This document shows positions 37,601-51,600 of a stretch of 64,000 nucleotides of DNA, one piece after another. Origin of the DNA: Opisthorchis felineus (Eukaryota > Platyhelminthes > Trematoda > Opisthorchiida > Opisthorchiidae). Within the stretch, counting starts at the first letter, position 1. Each line of letters opens with the position of its first letter. The translations under genes were made by a program, and so were the position numbers. Location: the NCBI GenBank assembly GCA_004794785.1, contig SJOL01010174.1, forward strand, positions 435,004 through 499,003, written 5' to 3'. The notes beneath the pieces were generated by a model that was not told where the DNA came from, made no database searches, and saw only the letters and a list, made by a program, of their open reading frames with translations.

Positions 37601-40600
37601 TCTCATACTACTTGAACTTGGCATCAGATATAGAATCCTCTCCGAATGCTGATGGCTTCGAAAAATATTTCCATCTAGCACACTTCGGTTCGGAAAACCT
37701 TTGGTCTCAGTACGGTATACTACGTAATGCAATTGGATACAGTGACTGAACCGATGGGCAGAATACTTTAAACAACTACCGAACTAACCGTCCATTCTAG
37801 ATCAGCACCTCGAAGCCATTCCAACCATATAATGTAAGCTGTGGAAAACAAAGTTGGCCGGAGACCATTGTACCGAATCACAATTCATATTAATTTCTTT
37901 CGCACCAAACTCTGTGTTTTTGTTTACGTTAGCAGAGATTTTTAGACCCATATAGAGTGGGTATATTGAATGGCAATACAGAACATGAGTTAATTTTTAT
38001 TTCACTCACGGGAGCCGATGACTTAGTCCGCGTGATCACACGCATGCACTTTATTTGCCCACATATCAAATACCGATTCATTCAGAGTTCACAATGTTGA
38101 AGCATTACTTTTTGTATTCTTCTCCGAGACCGGCACAGTGTGGGTGAGCAGATGTGGAACATAACCCAACACCCTCAAAAAACAGACATTTGTTTATAGC
38201 GAAGTAAAGTGGTCTTGGCCTTCGACTGATTGGATCAATCTACCGCATGTACACACCGAAAATAGGATAAGCCTGTTGCAAATAATCACTCCTATTTGAC
38301 TCTGAATGTTTCATCCTACCATCATTTTGCAATACGGTTTGTAGTACTACAAAAAAACCGGTACTTACAAGACGTTGTCAGATAAACACGAACTTTCATT
38401 TTAACTAGAAAATACCGACACTTCAAATTGGACGGCGCACTCTTGATATAATTTTTAGTTACTAAGATGCCCTTCAGTGAAACGGGAGATATTATGTGCA
38501 ACTTCTTAAACTCCTGCTTACGTTACTTTTTATTTCCTGGGAACAAGTGATACAGATGACGTGATGGTGCAGACATGGTAAGTACCGCAGGTTCACTTTT
38601 GGTTTATGTGTTTACTCATGTTCATATCGGTAGCCTCTCAACCATCCTCCTCCTCTCCTTGCACAATTATCCTGACGAATCCATACCAAAGGGAGAAAGA
38701 ATCCGAAAAATTGCGCAAGAACGGAGGGGGGTCTGTTCGAACGAGAGGGTGCTGGACGTGAATTCTACAAATCCAGTAACCATCTACAACTGGTATTTTC
38801 AAACCAGAAAACTAACTTCAGTTTCTGGACCGACAAATGCGACAAAATCCAGCGGGTTCAGCGGCACGCTCTGTGTACCGCAAGCCTAATTGGAGGAGAC
38901 TTTAATTTCAGTTTACAAATTTTTATTCACTGTAGCACAAATGTCCTCTGGTACATTCTTTATTTCACACAGCCAGACTAATCTCACAAACGGATCTATT
39001 GAATGAGATGGTCTAGGCTGCTGAAGTGTGAAAAGCTTTGGAACAATTACCCGGAGGCCTTTGCTGAGAAGCACTGGAATAGGTCAATCCCACAGGCAAT
39101 TGCCTGAAATAAGCACAATCCTTCTGCTCAAAAACATCCTATAAGTCCATTGGTCGTCGGTTGCCGGGAGTTTCGATGAGACTCATTTAATTAAGGCGGA
39201 GAAAAAACTTGAGAAAGCGACAGACGAACGCTTCCAAAAACAAATTTGTGCACTACTTCGTGTTGAGGAATTAACAGGATTGCAAGAGACAGAAAAGTTG
39301 TGTTCATTGATCGCGAAACAGTTGATTGCAACCAGGCGTATTTTTGAGGGCACTCATCATTCCACTTCCATGGGAGACGCAGTCGGTCACAGATTCTTAG
39401 AGTTTTCGAGGCAGTATTTATCAGTTGACTGAAGCCAGAGCTCAAAAGGATGTGAGCGTGACCTCGCGATTACTTAGGTTTCACTAGCTAGGCCAATTAA
39501 TGTGAGACTTACCTGGGACTCTTATTTCAGTCGTAATGTGGTAGTTCCCCAATAATACGCCGTTTTACAAGCATCGAGGTTAAAAATTATGTACGAATGA
39601 AGCCTTATCGTAATTGTTCTTTTGTCATTGCGCTATTGAAACTGATCAGCAAAGGTCAATATTTGAAACAAGAGTAGCATACTGGAGAGAAGGCTGTCTA
39701 TCTCATTAACTTTTACCAGAGACTGAAGACTTCTATCCGATAAAGTGCTTATCTCGTAGAAGATATGCCCACTTTTACAACCATGGTCAATACTACAGTT
39801 ATTTTGACAAACGTTCCCCGGTCCACTGCGTATTGTTGTGCATATTGGACCTCTTGACTTTTTGCTTTAAAACAACACCAAATCCGTTCATCATCTTTCT
39901 CTAAGCACATTCTTCTGGCTGCTCATCATTCATGTAACGGTTCTGCCACTGCCTTTAATCCAACTACACAGGCCGGTGTTACTCAGTTTCAGTTGGGGTG
40001 CCATTAGACTCCTGTGTACTATTGCATAAAGTAAGGAACTTCACCTCCAAACCGTCCAAAAGTACGACAGGCGCGTGCCCATGTGATGATGCAACTTCCG
40101 TCCCCTTCAGTAGTGAAATACAGGCGTAAAGGATAATCGCTGAATTAAGGGACCGGAGAACTTCATTGTAAAAGAGCACGTAGATTTAAAACGTTCACTA
40201 CAGATAGGTCGGGAGAGCCAGTGTATTATTTTTTCCGTGCATTTGTTTTAAATTCTTGTGAGCGGGTCGCAACCTCCTTTGAAGGACGTACTTTTCAGGA
40301 AGGGGGTCTTCTGAAGCGGGAGTCAAGCATTGAAAAATTACAAACTTGCTCTTAAAGGGGATTAATCCTAGAACGTTGATGGCGTACAAATGTACAAGTA
40401 TTGTCCTGACACTCACTGTGCTTTCTGTTAACCGATAACACTATAACTGTCCGAAAAATACCACTTCTATTTTGTGAGCTCTCGTGCACCAAATTTGACC
40501 GCATTCCTGTGCACCAAGGCTCCGAAGTGTGAACAGCGATTGATTTAAATCAGCCATTTCAGTCAGTCATACATTTTGCAAGAGTATAAAAATCGTAGCA

Positions 40601-43600
40601 CAAAAATCCACCAATTGGAAAGCCATTATTGAGGGCAGTTTTATTGACTTCACCATAGGGTTAACAAGTTGTGGTGTAAAAGGTTCGGAAATTTGAGGAA
40701 AATCTCATAATTATGGGAAAAATGCTGATATTTTGTGGATTCGGCTGACTGATTTTTTAAGTGCAATTTTGTTGATCGTTCATAAACTTTATATGGATGT
40801 ACTGTAGTCGAAATCTGAAAAGTCTTTCAACGATATAGCGGTCTGGTTTTCTAAGTTTTTTTAAAAGCAACACCATATCATTATCGAAAACATATAGAAT
40901 AATTGAATTTATCAGCTAACCTCGTGAGCAGTAGACCAGTGTTGTTGTAATGTCATCAACCTACATTCCACATTTAAGCACGAATTTTATAGTAAATCAA
41001 TTACAGAACGACGGATAATCCTACCCCTCTAAGTAACCCAAATTAACAAGATCAGGTTCTTATCCTTTCGCGAAGGGGCACCTACGCAATTACCAAGGCT
41101 GATTATGTGATTAGATATGCGATCGCAAGTCGCTGCTTACTTGTCTGCTCCGAAAGGTTTTGCATTTTTTTTGCTTTTCATCCACGCAAAAAATCTCATT
41201 CGATACAGCTCTCCAGTCTGTTCCAAAATTGCTAATTTTATTCTGGAAATTCGTAGCAAGAAAACTGGCCGGTTTATTCAAGTAATGCTTGTCTGCGTAC
41301 AAATTAGTCACCTCCTGGTTGATAAGTAGGTTAATGGATGCGTCGTTTCCCGTTTTTTTCAGTCTGAAGGTTACTACTAGCGGTAACGCTAATTTATAAT
41401 CTAATAGCTGAATGAAAAAACCGAATATATTGTTGATAACAGTGTTCTTGGTTTGAGTTGCACTGTAGCCTGCTCACTTGAATTAGAAGGTCAAATGGCT
41501 TAATTAATAAAACGTCTCCGAATAAAAGAACCCCAGCATTCTGCAAAAAAATACAGAATGGCAGGCTCCGCATTCGTCTCAGTTCAATGGATGCAATAAT
41601 GTCCATAAAAAGCTTTCAATCAAACCGATAGGATGACCTTGGCACAGGTGAAAAAGTTGTTTAAACTTCCGATGGCATCTACGATTTGGAACTGCAAATA
41701 TTGTGAGAAAAATCATCTACTGGAAGTCCATAGCCGTTGCCGAGTCACTTTCAAACCAAATTGACCGCCTAGATGTGATCCCAAAGAGCTCAGACGACCG
41801 AATTTGGTAATCATATTGCCCGCAAGGACCCCACTGTCAGTGCTGCTTTTTTTATGGATGAGCCCTGATAAATCTCGATAGTAAGTATCCTCTGCATTCT
41901 ATTGAGGTACATTCCGACACTACAGGCGGGCACCGTTCATATGTCGGATAAGACTCAGCTGGATTGAACTGAATTACAGAACGGCGCCAAGACGACTTTT
42001 GACTGGAAGCTAGTCGGGAAAGCGCTTTCAGTTCTGGGGGTGTGTGCAACTCCTACACCATATATTCCATGGTTCCTCCCTTCATAATCATTGGACACGG
42101 ACAGTGAAATGTGAAATAGCTGAGTTTATCCTTGGGGTTTTAAAATGTATATACGCTTGGATCTTGTGTGCACGCTTTAGAGATACAGCATACGTCACTT
42201 TTAAGGGAGTATATGGTCTCAGCAAGGGTTACCTGTGTGGCAGTTTAACATAGAGCCCGAATGTTGAACTTTCCTATGTGTGGAGGATCACCTGGATTTC
42301 GCGGAGCCTTGTTTTGTCTACCTCAATGGGGAGCGGGGTAGATACAGCACATCCGTAAATAATTGGCAGTCAAATTAGCCAACGAAGATTGCCCGTAGGG
42401 CATGAAATGACTGAGGTTTGAAGCTGATAATTCCAGGTTGCCCAAGACAGTGAAGAAGTTTGGATGAGATACCCCGCCTTAAAATTTGTCACAAAATTCT
42501 GATCTGGGAGCGAAATGGATGAAGGATTTGTCCAAGACCCTGCCTCTAGCCATTGACTCAACAATCAGGCCCGCAAGGCAAAGGGCAGTGGGGTTTTCTT
42601 GGGGACCTTGCTTCCAGCAAGTTACATGATTGTGTGGACCGCTCAGCTGTAGACTACTGTGAGCTCAAGTTATAAGATAGATGTCTCATTTTTAATGCCT
42701 TGCATAGAGTGGATGAGTTTGTGTCTGCAGCGAACATATGGGGAGATTTATGTTTTACGACAATATCGGGAAAATCCCAGTGATTACAGTCAAACGCTGA
42801 TTGATCGAATCTTTCGGTTTTTAGGGTCAACATTTTGTAACCTTTATTTGTGGGAAGACAGCATTACTGATTCCATAAATAAGGACAAGCTGATTGCCTA
42901 GAGAACATGCTTTACTGACCCTATGACACCACCCATAAACCGCCCTGTAATAAGATGGCTGGTAGTACAGTGTCCTGCAGCTCCTACTCTGGTTGCTACC
43001 CTTTGGCCCTCTTCGCATCATCGTTTCTTTTGCCTTCTGTATAAACCGCGGCATCAATGCAGCACTCAAGACCGACTTCCATATAAAGCAGTATTATAAA
43101 AATAATCCGACTACTGATTTGCTTTTGTGTATTTTGCGCGTCGAATCAACTGGTTTATGAAAACCACGAAAGTACAGTGTTGAGAAGCCCGATACCTTGA
43201 AGCGCGCAACAAATTCACTTGAAAATACACGCAAGTAAATTTTTAAAAATAGCTTTGCAACTGCAAGGCTTAGGAAGAGACTAGCAGACATCTCGCTGAG
43301 TGTTCGTTCGCAGAGGTGCAAAAACCGGGAAACAAGCATCCAGTCCTTTCCAACTTAGTAAATAATGTGGAGATAAGACTAATTCATGAATAATTTTTAA
43401 AACTCTGTTTAGAAAGACGAATCTTATTTCCAAGTAGATTAGAAGATCTGAAAAGTACACAGAACAAAGTACGAGACTTCCATCGGTTTCGTGGAAACTG
43501 TTTTTGTGTGATTGATTCCAAACAGGATTAAACAATAATCAAATTTTAGGTGGTTAGTTAGTTAGTAATGAAATACATGCATGTCGTTGAAAGCTCCTGG

Positions 43601-45564
43601 TGTGAAATAAGCAGTATAAAAACATATGCGCTTCGATTTCAGTGCCTATAAATGATATAATCCGCAAGCTAGTTTAGGAGGTGGATATAAAAGGATTGGT
43701 AAATGATTCAAAAGCGAAACTCTCAGGTTACGGAGGAAGGGAAGCACTTAGAAAGTCTAGTCTGGCCAGTGGCTCGGAGGTCATCCAAAGAGGTCGTTGA
43801 AATAACAGTGGCAAGTGCCCATCTCAAAGAACACCAAAGTTACTAAGATGTGGCCCAAGCACTGAATGTTGGATAATGGGACGGAGAAATTGACTAATCA
43901 GCCAACTAATCAGCTAACAAACCAAGGATGAAGAGCGCCTGAAAGAAGACAGTTTGTGTAGAAGAACTTGGCTAGTTACACTAAGAGCAACCGAATAAAA
44001 GTCGTGAGGCCAGAAAATGAGGTGTGTCTGATAAAAACCGATGAAGTTTAGTCAGAAATATGGCTGAGTAATTGCCACCCGCTACCATGACTTCTGGTTT
44101 TTTGAAGGGCATACAAGAGAGTGATACTCTTTGGGAATGGGTTTGTTACGAATGATCCATAAAAACGGAATTATCCAGCTCCCATTGTGGCTGCATTCTT
44201 CAATGCGATACTGCGTTGAGCAATACGATACGTCTGTATAAGTAGGTAATATAGAACAATAACAACGAGATGGGAAATATGCAACCAATGAATTTGCCTG
44301 AGGTTTCTAGCAGCGTTGCTGAAGATGTTATCACTCTCATGACAGACTGTTAGAATTATTAATGTTGTCTTCATGCTGGGGAAATGCAAAAGAGCAGAGA
44401 TAAATGCGTCCATGGATTAATTCGGCATATTGAATAGAAATATTTTTTTAAAATTTGAATCTAAACATATTTTATCGGAAGAGGATAAGCCCGGAGAATG
44501 CAGAGTGCAGATTACCCTACCATCTAAGTTGTCCATCACCCCATCGACGGTTATGGTGTTATTTCTTTGTATAATAGACTAGTGCCTCTTCCAACGAATC
44601 CTCGTAGGTATTCTGAAATGTTTCATGAAAACAAGTAGATAACGATCATCAGACAACAAAATAATTAGCCGGAATCCAGCTTCCGTGATTATTGAACACC
44701 TTTTCAAACTATCATATTAGGTCATTCTGCTGGGCATCCGAGTGTGGCATTCAGTAAAGCGGTGAGCGTTTATTCGATACTGTTACCACCATGTTGAACT
44801 ACAAAACTGAGTCAGGATAGGTGTTGGCTGCTTAAACGAGAGCTTTGTGAATACCATTTATAAATATATGCCCATGTTCTGGTGATGTTTTGCCATAAAA
44901 ATTGCACTGGCATGTTTCAACTGTGTGGCTGTCTGTTGCCTGAAACGGCTGTCTGCAGCACATTCACTTGAAGAGAGAACAATTTGAAATCTATTTTAGT
45001 CTCCCGTTAGACCAATTTCCAAATGGATATGTCTCCTAAATTGACGGTAATCCTAGGACAGCGCTCATTGGGTGGGGGTTAATAAAGGCACAGCCGAACA
45101 TGGGTTGCTGAAGAGTTTTCAGGAGCAATATGAATAGAATGTTCTGACAAGTAATGTGGGTCCAGAATAGCTCAGACCCTCGTAACTCGGTTTACTACGC
45201 CCGCAGTTTTTTGAGTTAAAAGCACTCCGCATACTAAAGTCTTTTATCTGTTGGCTTATTTAGCTTACGAGACTCAATGCAGACTCAATGTACGCATCCG
45301 TTTCACGGACTTTGTTGATTTGATAGAATATGACATTCAAACGACCGGCATTCGTGGTCGTCTGGTAGATAGACAAAGATATATGGATATCCTGTTTTGA
45401 TTTATGTCCCTAAATTTTAGTTTCAGAAGGGTGAATCGGAAATGACAGTCTAAAAATCTTCGGTCACAAAACCGAGGCTGTTAATTAGAAGGATTGTGAT
45501 TAAATTACGTCACCACTTTTCGTTTAACCTCCATTCTTGTCTATCCTTTCGGTTACACTCCAGC
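31681..45564. other. No supported gene; about 14 kb unannotated
   Basis: Only short, overlapping frames, at most 111 codons (32157-32492, minus). Protein-like short frames at 37534-37749 and 38575-38889 (+) have no partner exons or domains. A (GTTA)3 run lies at 43553-43564. Strings resembling a tRNA A box at about 43808 and 44757 lack a credible B box. No pol III gene, rRNA or RT motif was recognised. Consistent with intergenic or intronic DNA filled with unrecognisable old repeats. Confidence 0.35.
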
Positions 45565-45632
45565 CCACGAGGATTGAATCCACTGTGGCGAATCGACTTA
45601 GGCGACTTTTAGAATATCCTATTAGGCAATTG
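45565..45632 (-). mobile_element. tRNA-derived SINE head
   Basis: On the minus strand TTGCCTAATAGG (45629-45618) matches the A box TRGCNNARYNGG at 11 of 12 positions. GGATTCAATCC (45581-45571) sits where a B box should, 48 bases further on; it departs from the consensus at three positions. The flanking GTGGGCTGGAGTGTAACCG could begin the SINE body. The spacing makes chance less likely, but the divergence leaves this uncertain. Same orientation as the other two heads. Confidence 0.45.
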
Positions 45633-48600
45633 GCGAAACCAAAAAAGTCGTAAACCGGGGGATGAATAAATCCTCAATTTATAGCTATGCGTTGTTTAAG
45701 TTGTGATTTTAACATTTTCCATGTAATTTTAGTGCAGAAAACACTGGGTGAATATGCCTTGCAGAAACAAAGCACCGCCCTTTTGGGAGGGAGATAAAAA
45801 CTAAATAATTTTTGCTATAGAGCTGCTTCAATTTCTTCTCTATCCATGGGTTCTACAAAAAGTTGGAAACGGATAATTTCAAACTTGGGACTTACATAGC
45901 CGTGCCACTTGCGGATCTTAATGGGGTTTCCTTTGGTGTAAAAGCAGCTGACGGAAAATCAAGAATTTATAATAATGGGTTTGTGTAGAGCACAAAGTTG
46001 AGGGAAACTCTTGAAATGCGTTTACCTGTTGAGCCCCAATGAGGGCGAAACCAGTAGTGTGCTGTCGAAGATGGTTCAGCGGCTGTATGAGTAGTGTGAT
46101 ATGTCTAGACAATAATTTATATTCTTGTTGGTCTGACAGCGCGACGGACGGTTCTTGATATACAGTAACTGCTGTGAGAATTTGCCTATGTTGTTGCACG
46201 CAACGTTGGCTCTCCACTAATACAACATCTCATGCTTTTCGAAAGAATCAAATTAAATGACACAGTTTCAGCAGCCTCATTCTCCATTGATGTTTTGTTA
46301 CCAAGAAGAAAGGCTTTAGCGCTCCACTGTTGCTAAATCACAAGATTTTTTAACCGAAATCTGGATGACTTTCATGGTAAGGACAAGTGGTTTGTTCAGA
46401 ATGCACTGCAGTGCTTTGGTTCAGTATCATTAGATTAATCCTGAGAAGAACCAATAGTGTGACTTTATTTGATCCGTAGTGTTGCAATATGTCGTGTTTT
46501 CTGTGTAACGTATGACTATAGTTCAGTCCTGTTTAAGAATGCAAACTCGAATAGTGTGGTGAAAATGAGTAACTTTAGGGCAGCAAAAAACAGTTCAATG
46601 CGTGGGATCCACGACCTTGCTATACACTAAGGGAAAATAAACTAAGGGACTCCATTAAATGTGTGCTGTGTGCTTGAAACTATGCAACACCTTCCGATTG
46701 TTTGCACCCTACTTTGCCGAGTTACGTTCAACAATGAAAGCAACTAGCAGTTTCGCACTAGTTAAATTTTTGTGAAGGCACCATTGGGTCTTTGGTCACA
46801 CCACATTCCGTCTTATGGCATGCTTGGCGTGTGACTACCAAATGAAGTTTAACTTTAATGATCTTTTTAGTTAAAGATGGTATGAAGTAAATGAATTCAA
46901 GCACCAACCTGACTATGACATATTAATATTATCGCACTGAATACTGGAGTGGATTAAAATGTCCGAATCATGACATTTTAGAAGGTTCAGGCGACTACGG
47001 TTGTGATCACCACTAGACAAGGAATTAAGTGCAGTATATTCAATCAAAGGATATTGCAAACGAGAGATTCAGCTGAGTCTCTAGTGATAACCAAACTGAT
47101 AAGCAAATGAGTGTGTTTGTCGAAAGGAATTAAGTGGTTTTGTTAGAAGCACAGATGACTGCTCTGTGTGCTGCTACGCAATCCTTTGCTGATGGTTATC
47201 ATTGAAGTAGCCTGTAGGCATCAATAAAGCAAACGGTGACAAGTTGCACGCAGAAGCAAATAGGGTATACGCCAAATCGACAATGCAGCGCTGCCCCAGG
47301 AGCAGTTGGTACAATACACGATGTTTCAATCGGGAAAAAACTTTCATTAGTGTAATAATTATTGCCACATTACAAAAACTTTACAAGACGTTATGTGGAC
47401 AGACAATTGGTGATGGATTTGGGAAGAACAGTGCCCCAGACCATGTATCATGATCTAGTGGGTAAAAAACTATTACAATTGTATTATGTTCTTTGTGGAC
47501 CGTCTGGATCTTAAATATACCTCGGAAAGATGGATACTGGTCAACTGAGGGAATAAATCATACAAAACCCAGCATGTTTTGTGTTCTTTACGGAGCACAC
47601 TAGTGTGTGGATTATGCTGCCCGGTGAATCATGTGGGAACACTTTCGCATTTTATTACATATTTCGAAGGTCATTTGTTTTTAAAAAAACTAACACTTCA
47701 CGAGTGCATTTTTCTATCATATTATCATGCTGACATATGCAAGAAAACACAGTGCACATTACGTTTTTACTAAGTGTGCGCTTCTTAGCCTAATGCAGTG
47801 AATTATAAAGAACCACAACGTTTTAGGCAAAGCCCTCGTGTGCACTGTGCAGCTCAAATAATGTTCAACTGACAAAAACGAGAAAAATCCTCACCCACTT
47901 ATGTTGTGTGCCATTTCTGAACTTCGCAAAATCCTCTGTAATGATCAGCTTCGAAATTTACAGAAGTGGCACTTACACTGCTTTTCGGCTAACTTATCCA
48001 TTCCTTCTTTTCTGGCACAATCTCTCTGCTGAGTGAGCCTCAAAAAGAGGCGCACTTAGCTCGCGTCTTGCTTTTATTTGGGTTCATCCGCAAAACATAC
48101 GCTTGGACTCTTTTGAATTGCAGGCCCCAGAATCTATGATCCGATTCAAGCTAGTCATCCTTATTTCATCAGTGACCGCCGGAGGCCCACATAGGGTGGG
48201 CAAAATAATAAAGCTTGAGCGATATGGCTGGCTTGCAAAGCGACTTGAACGATGCCAAAGACATTATCTTCGGCGTTGATAGGTCGATCTGACGCTATTA
48301 CTATTAACCTTTAATGGGGTCACAATTTGCCTCTATTGCTTCTATTCGTTACAACGGATTAACCAGATTGATGACATCAACAGGAGATACGGTCTGTAAA
48401 CCGGAGTAATGTGAGTACAAGTTAGGTGAAAACAGACCGTTATTCCTTTCAGTTTGCAACAAATCCCTGTTTTACGACATCTGATTCCAAGAGCAATTGT
48501 ACATTCCCTCCGGCGTGCTGCATACTGAAGCTGTAAAAACCCTAGCTAGGTGAATATCTCACTATAGCCTTATCGTGCAACAGGCAATCTCTTTAAATTT

Positions 48601-51600
48601 GGTAATTTCGGACTGAACACGTGGTTTTTACAACAAAAATGGTAGTTTCAAAATCCAGATACCGATATTCGTTCGAGAATTGGAGGGACTAGGTACGTTT
48701 CCCGCTAAGAATCAGTCATGCCTTCATCTACTACGATTTACTTCTTCTGCGTATCCTGGTGGTTCACAGATCGCTGGAAAACTTTGGATTGTTTTTGCCC
48801 ATTTCAGCCCTATATCACTTCAATCACCGTATACCGTAATTTGCCTATGAACCTTGATTTTAGTAAACGCGGCGTTGATAGGGTGTTCAAGCGTTCCAGA
48901 GGTAACAGTGTGTCCAGCTACAATCAGCCCATTATGTAATCTCGTTATTCCATTTATTTATGGAAAGAGCGTCAGTCTACCTTTAGATAACCATACCGCC
49001 AACTGGTCACAATCCCCTTACCGAAGAAAATTTTACCGCCGTAGGCAGGGAATAAAAGACATCCTGTCACACATGTGACACACACTTCGAAGGACTTCAG
49101 CTCGTTTAGACATCAGGCCCCCTCCTATTTCAAGGAGTAATACGAAAATGTGTGCATTCAGCAACCATCTGTATGAGAAAATGCAGATACTGCCTGGGTG
49201 TACTTTGAAAGTTTTCTGCGCATTCCCCAAGTGAACTAGGGGATCGTTAAGGGGAAGGTGAAACCTTCTTCAGTGATTTTGGCGCTGTATTACTGAAATG
49301 ATCAGCCGGGACAGTGTCACTTAAATTAGATTCAAAATGACGTGGCAAAATATCGAATACTTCATTTGAATAAATTTCTCAGCAACTGCCGCCTACATTT
49401 GTCCTGTTTCACTATTTTGCTAAACTCTACTCAGAGCACATAGCATCTGTTCGAATAGACATGGTGGTAACTTGGGATAACTGTCTAACTTGACTGGTCA
49501 AACTCTAGCAGTTGATTTAAATGGTTGTTGAGCTGTTTACTAGGCTTAGCAACTAATTTGCATACATGTGGCCAACCTTCTAAGCGACATTACCCCTGCA
49601 CAGTGATGATGTCTTCTAGAATGGTTGACTAAAATTTCGCAAGTCAATTACCAATCCCTCCATAAAGAAATAGAAAATGTGTGCTTCTAACATCATCTTC
49701 CCACAGTTGATCGCATGATTAAAAGCTGTCAAAATGTCCACCACATGAATGGACGAGTGTCAGTATTCATCAGATACACGCAAACCGAATAATCCAGTTC
49801 CAAATTCCAGTCAATTTTACGACATAGTGAAAGAGATTTGCGTTGTAGCTTTCATTTATTCAGTTGGTCAATTTATTTAGCGCACAGACCAGACTTTGAT
49901 GATAAAATTGTTTTCTTCGTCCTTTCAGACAAGCCGGATTAATTAAAACAGCAGCTGGAACTTATGAGAACACAAATAAACTGGGCTGTTTCTCAAGGTT
50001 TTGTCTACCAGCAGACTGCTGCTTCACATCATGCTTGCGGTTGCCGGATCACTCTAGTGATGTATATTTTGGCGTACTGAAGCATCATTTTAAGCCTCGG
50101 CCCACCTAGGTGAATTTAGCAGTGAGACCCCACCGATTCCTTAGTTCCCTACGTACTAAGTCTTCAACGTGCCCAGCATGAATACTCTTTTTCTTATTTG
50201 CGACATGGTGCTCTGTGCGACAGTTCAGTTTTTCGGTAGATGCGGTCATATTCAGGCATTCCAACAAGTGACTTATCGATAGTTGTGTCATCTTTGAGTG
50301 TTATTCGTTAGGCTTGAATCACACCGCAAGTGGATGGAACAATCACGTAACGGTGCTCACTGTGGACGGTGCCTGTAAGAGGACTTCAAGATAGGTTCGT
50401 TTCGGATTAGTTCCAGGTGTTTCAGTTTGTTGAACCGTAAAGGCCATCCGGATTTCAAACTCCGACAGTGATCCGAGGATCACTGTGATGTTCAATGCAC
50501 CGTACTTTATGGTCGTTGTCTTTAATGCTCGAGATTACACTGAGTGAGCTTATAGTTGACTTTGAACAATTTCGTGTTCGTAATAACAGTCGGGTAACAA
50601 AATGCAATTATGGCTTGAATTAAAAAAGCAAAGCTGGTAGACCTATAGATGATGGACTTGACAATTGATTTTTTACTGCAGACGATGCCTCATTTTTTAA
50701 ACTGGGGAAAAAGTAGGGATTAGTTCCTTCACTTGAAGGGCGTTTAACGTTAGCTGATAAAAACAATGGTTTTGGTAGAATGATGGTAAGTAACGAATTT
50801 CGGTTAGAAAATTCGGTTTTTTCGTAAATAAAGCAGGTTGGGACCCTATCTTCCGGGTATTAGCATTCATCTTTAGGATTGAAGTAGCAATAACTAAGTA
50901 ATTTCCATCGAGTCAAACACCTCTTCCTCCATTTGGGTGGAATAATCCATAAAGCCAAAAGCCCCTGCGTGAAGATGTATAATCCAACGACATTTCAAAT
51001 CGCCCACTCACAAACCAGCAGTCCATAGCCAAATCAGGGTTGCATCAGCCAATTTTGATTTGACTGACAGAGTCTGTAGAACGTAGGCCCCCAAAGTTGA
51101 GAGTCAGATTCACAACCACCGTCTCATTCTGTAACGTTATCCTGCAAACAACAGGAAAAACATTTCGTTAATTCAGCTTCAGATCATACGATCTCTGGTG
51201 GTGGAAATAAAACCGATTATCTTATCCTTTCTAAAGTACCTAAAAACATTCATCAATAGACGAGCAGTCTCTTACTTTCGCACCACCGGCAAGACATGCA
51301 CTCGCTGACTTAACGGCAAACATTTAGGAACTAGTTGGTCTGCTCCAGTTGATGTCTCCTTATGAAAAGAGTACTATCAGTTATAGCTGATGTTTCAAAT
51401 CAGGACTACTATTTGCTAATTTCAAGCAAAGTTCCATCAAAGTTTGAGCTACTCCTTTTCACCTTGCTTCTCTTTAATACCACTGACGTCCAAAAAATGA
51501 CGCCGTACACGAAACGACCCCACTGTAGCACTGATGCACCCGTCGGCTGCTACTTAATTCACGTTGTATTTTGGTAGTACAAGTGCGCAAAGTCTGCCTT

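Noticed and set aside
38670..38705. CTGACGA followed by TCC...GGA and GAAA
   Set aside because: Only a three-base stem with a bulge, and no stem III or cleavage triplet at the right place.
48027..48045. GCCTCAAAAAGAGGC hairpin resembling a terminator
   Set aside because: Five-bp stem without a U tract in a eukaryotic context; no transcription-unit end is implied.
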